NCBI RefSeq assembly: GCF_039540405.1
Contig: NZ_BAABEY010000024.1
Coordinates: 62,001 to 126,000, forward strand
Reading direction: 5' to 3'
DNA from: Ravibacter arvi
Lineage (GTDB): Bacteria; Bacteroidota; Bacteroidia; Cytophagales; Spirosomataceae
DNA: 64,000 nt
Part shown: positions 61,751 to 64,000 of the stretch, piece by piece
Position numbering within the stretch: position 1 is the stretch's first letter
Layout of the letters: every line of letters starts with the position of its first letter
Translations under genes and position numbers: made by a program
The notes under the pieces: model-generated
Seen by the model: only the letters and a program-made list of their open reading frames with translations
Told to the model about the DNA's origin: nothing
The model's database searches: none

Positions 61751-62873
61751 TACCGGGAAGAAAAGAATATTGTTCCTGACGCCATTGGCTTCGCGTACGG
61801 GATCGGAGATGATGTTATGGAATGTTATTAACCGGATCGACAAAAATGAATACGAGGTGGCAGTAGCCTCCTACGCGGAAGGAGAGCTGCTGGATCATCT
61901 GCCGCCCGGCGTCCGGGCTTACAAAGTACCGGGAACTTTCAAGACAATCGACAGGATTAATTACCATCTTGGGCGGCACCCGATTGTTACCGCGCTGAAA
62001 GAAATTCAGAAAGATTTCAAGGCGGATCTATGGTATTTAAATACGATAGTGCTTCCCAAGGCCGCTTTGGTGGCCGAAGAACTGAATGTGCCTTTTGTTG
62101 TTCATTTTCATGAGATGCCCCTGTCATATGCCTATGTTAACCGGGAGGAGTTTGAGCTGATGATAGGGAAGGCGGTTCGTTTGATCGGGTGTTCCGAGGC
62201 TACCTATGCCGGCATAAAACAGGCCGGGGCTGAGAACGTATCGCTTTGTTATGAATTTATCGAAGACATTGCTGAGCCCGCGGATCAGACACCTGCCAAA
62301 CAGGTGCGGGAAGAGCTGGGTATCGCGGAAGATCATTTTGTATGGGCTATGTCCGGTGTCCCATCGGAACGAAAGGGGTTTGATTTCTTCCCGGATATAG
62401 CAGATTTGCTGGATGATGAACGTGTTCATCTGATGTGGGTGGGCGGCGGCGGTCCGCAGGATGGCTATATCAGCTGGGTTGAAAACCGTATTGCCCATTC
62501 CGGTTCGCGCACGAGAATTCATTTGCCCGGCAAACAAAAAGACCGGTACCTGGCTTTTTTGCAGGCTGCCGACGGGTTTATCCTGACCTCCAGGCAGGAT
62601 CCTTTTCCCCTGGTGATGATGGAAGTAGCCGCATTGGGGAAGCCTATTGTTTCTTTCCCGTCCGGAGGAGTTTCCGAGTTACTGGTGGAAGGCATGGGGT
62701 TGGTGACGGAAGACATCAGCGTAAAGCAATTGGTATCCGGAATGAGAAAGGTAATGACAGGTGAAGTTAGTTGCAACCCCGCCGTTTCAAAATTACGCTA
62801 TAGAGACTTCAGCATTGATGCCGGGATGAAGCAGTGGAACGCGATTATGGCAGAAGTCTGGGCCGCTTTATAG
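61737..62873 (+). CDS. Family 4-type glycosyltransferase
   Basis: A 378-aa GT-B fold enzyme. N-terminal SRTGSEMMLWNVINRI (~18-33) fits the acceptor domain. C-terminal motifs are GVPSERKGFDFFPDIADLL (~205-222), HLPGKQKDRYLAFLQAADGFILTSRQDPFPLVMMEVAALGKPIVSFPSGGVSELL (the E-x7-E-like region at ~285-320). It is coupled to the preceding GT2 gene, so both probably build the same glycan. Sugar specificity is not readable. Confidence 0.9.
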   Translation: MQTPSTGKKRILFLTPLASRTGSEMMLWNVINRIDKNEYEVAVASYAEGELLDHLPPGVRAYKVPGTFKTIDRINYHLGRHPIVTALKEIQKDFKADLWYLNTIVLPKAALVAEELNVPFVVHFHEMPLSYAYVNREEFELMIGKAVRLIGCSEATYAGIKQAGAENVSLCYEFIEDIAEPADQTPAKQVREELGIAEDHFVWAMSGVPSERKGFDFFPDIADLLDDERVHLMWVGGGGPQDGYISWVENRIAHSGSRTRIHLPGKQKDRYLAFLQAADGFILTSRQDPFPLVMMEVAALGKPIVSFPSGGVSELLVEGMGLVTEDISVKQLVSGMRKVMTGEVSCNPAVSKLRYRDFSIDAGMKQWNAIMAEVWAAL

Positions 62874-62896
62874 GGCGACCGGCTCCGGTCGCCCTA
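62871..62896. terminator. Hairpin terminator between glycosyltransferase and convergent gene
   Basis: AGGGCGACCGG (62872-62882) and CCGGTCGCCCT (62885-62895) are perfectly complementary across a very short loop. It lies between convergent genes and covers the TAG stop of the glycosyltransferase. T-rich flanks are short, but the stem is strong. Confidence 0.65.
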
Positions 62897-62916
62897 TTTG
62901 CTGATTTGGATGCGAA

Positions 62917-63594
62917 TCACCGGATTTCTGAAAGCGAGCGAAAGTCGTTTCTTATGCCCCCGTCCAGCTCTACGGCGTCGTCCGCTTCTTCCGCCGCGAG
63001 GTTATAGATAAACATCACATAAGTATACTCCTTGTCATCGGGTGTTTCATCTACCATTTGGTAACGTTTCTTCCTGTACACCAACAGGTGATGGCAGGGA
63101 CCGATTTTCCAGATCCGATAGGGAATTTTGCTGTTAAAGGAAGTTTTTTCTTTCCAATCCCGCCCATACTTCTTTTCTGCATCCGAGCAAGTCGCCTCGT
63201 ACCTTGCCGCCGGGAAGTAGAAAAGGTAGGAATAGATTCCTTTTAGATCGTAGTTTTCCAGCCACTTGCCGTTTTCCCGGAAAAATGAACTGTCTTTTCC
63301 AAGGTAGGTGAACCTGTCAGCTTCGTGACCCTTATGTATCCTTAGCCGAATTGTTGTATCGCCCTTTTCTTTGAACCAGAAAAATGGGGTAACAGTATCA
63401 AACCCAAGACCTCCAAATTTATGCTTTGCATCCCGACCTTCGAGCGGAAACGTGACCGAATCGCTGCCAAACATAGTGTGAAAAGTATCACACGGTTGAA
63501 ATGATGGAGTGCGAGGCAGCAGGAGAAAGACGGCTGAAATTACTCCCAAACCAACTACCAGGAAATAAAGGACAAGTTTCATATTACGGTACAT
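62917..63594 (-). CDS. Hypothetical secreted or membrane-anchored protein
   Basis: A 225-aa protein with one N-terminal hydrophobic segment (~6-26, LVLYFLVVGLGVISAVFLLL), followed by a hydrophilic domain with several aromatic residues and Cys (~35, ~136, ~168). No known motif is recognised. A Met at residue 5 (63582) is an equally possible start. It is transcribed toward the glycosyltransferases and is followed by a terminator. Function unknown. Confidence 0.65.
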   Translation of the reverse strand: MYRNMKLVLYFLVVGLGVISAVFLLLPRTPSFQPCDTFHTMFGSDSVTFPLEGRDAKHKFGGLGFDTVTPFFWFKEKGDTTIRLRIHKGHEADRFTYLGKDSSFFRENGKWLENYDLKGIYSYLFYFPAARYEATCSDAEKKYGRDWKEKTSFNSKIPYRIWKIGPCHHLLVYRKKRYQMVDETPDDKEYTYVMFIYNLAAEEADDAVELDGGIRNDFRSLSEIR

Positions 63595-63641
63595 TCAGAG
63601 GCGTTGTTGATGTTTAATAGTTTGATACAATAAATCTGTTC

Positions 63642-63649
63642 CAAAGATA
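63642..63649 (-). promoter_or_regulatory. Candidate -7 element upstream of the 225-aa gene
   Basis: The minus strand reads TATCTTTG, a perfect TAnnTTTG, about 50 bp before the ATG at 63594. It lies between the two minus-strand genes, so the 225-aa gene probably has its own promoter. Confidence 0.4.
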
Positions 63650-63658
63650 TGCCATCGC

Positions 63659-64000
63659 TTAAAACGGATCTGGAAGGAGGGGATCAGCAACGTTTGAGGG
63701 GCGCTCTGATTTTTCGATCAAAAATACCAGCCTGCCATCCGTCATGGCCTGACCGACATGGGATCCCCATGAAAATAAATTGTTTATGCTGTTTCGGTAG
63801 GAATCGTATATACGAAGCCCCTCGGTGTTGTTCTTTCTGTCCATAATAGTTTCCGGGGCGTTTTGCTGCTGATCTGCCTCATGCGCCTCGCCAAGTAATC
63901 TGGAAGTTTCCCGACCAAATGAATTTGCGTCCAATATCCTGAACAAGGCATGCTTGTAGGCGTTCCCTTTACAGGAACTGCAGGTTGACGCAACTGAATT
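63659..64000 (-). CDS. Partial DUF6973-like protein (C-terminal part)
   Basis: The frame is open from the right edge of the window to the TAA at 63661-63659, giving 113 C-terminal residues. The stretch NAYKHALFRILDANSFGRE...GEAHEAD...MDRKNNTEGLRI matches the DUF6973 pattern (NAxRHALW...AHE...MDxxNN), which includes conserved His and Asp residues. Proteins with this domain include large secreted or effector-like proteins in Bacteroidota. The N-terminal part and start codon lie outside the window. Confidence 0.65.
   Translation of the reverse strand, partial: NSVASTCSSCKGNAYKHALFRILDANSFGRETSRLLGEAHEADQQQNAPETIMDRKNNTEGLRIYDSYRNSINNLFSWGSHVGQAMTDGRLVFLIEKSERPSNVADPLLPDPF

Noticed and set aside
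1..64000. tRNA or rRNA genes
   Set aside because: No cloverleaf-like or rRNA-like segments were recognised by eye; a dedicated search was not possible.

Overview
The window reads as a chromosomal segment of a Bacteroidota bacterium, most likely a Cytophagales/Spirosomataceae member such as Dyadobacter (genus is inference). The evidence is a complete gliding/type IX secretion cluster (PorP/SprF-like, gldK, gldL, gldM, gldN), a SusC/SusD pair with an ECF sigma factor and FecR anti-sigma factor, a DUF4271-hemD pair, and several upstream sequences that fit the Bacteroidota promoter (TTG/TTTG, about 20 bp, TAnnTTTG). Most genes are ordinary chromosomal genes. No rRNA, tRNA or CRISPR array was seen.

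Layout. 1-4065: right end of an integrated element on the minus strand (partial HTH gene, 558-aa unknown protein, tyrosine recombinase, zinc-finger/HTH regulator). It abuts the 3' end of mnmE, a known integration hotspot in other bacteria. 4066-12067: minus-strand housekeeping block (mnmE, TraB/GumN-like protein, dxs, two rhomboid-family genes, mutL). 12365-16659: a 54-aa membrane peptide, a DUF6787-like protein, argH, two tandemly duplicated lipoproteins and an aldo/keto reductase. 16757-23265: a probable secondary-metabolite region with UbiA-type prenyltransferase, esterase, type III polyketide synthase, TerC, radical SAM/SPASM protein and an FAD oxidoreductase. 23405-31832: sigma/FecR/SusC/SusD/PIG-L deacetylase locus, bounded on both sides by inverted copies of one repeat; on the right is a seven-copy 171-bp tandem array (about 31.89-33.06 kb). 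33291-39856: lipoprotein with propeller, HEAT and cytochrome c parts, M16 peptidase, TPR protein, small membrane protein. 39990-50278: sucD, DUF4271, hemD, the gliding/T9SS cluster, recA. 50440-57478 (minus): AAA ATPase, rny, zapA, a coiled-coil gene, pheT, DUF1684. 57628-64000: riboflavin synthase, PASTA protein, rhodanese, metallophosphoesterase, two glycosyltransferases, a hypothetical protein and a truncated DUF6973-like gene.

The most unusual content is repeat architecture. There is a 171-bp tandem fold-back array, an inverted repeat pair about 9 kb apart around the Sus-like locus, and a dispersed heptamer (ACCTCAN) repeat family that also flanks the recently duplicated lipoprotein genes. 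Other points of interest are the mnmE-proximal integrase module, the split type III PKS locus, a MutL whose endonuclease motif looks degenerate, and a GldN with a DGWG-containing linker.
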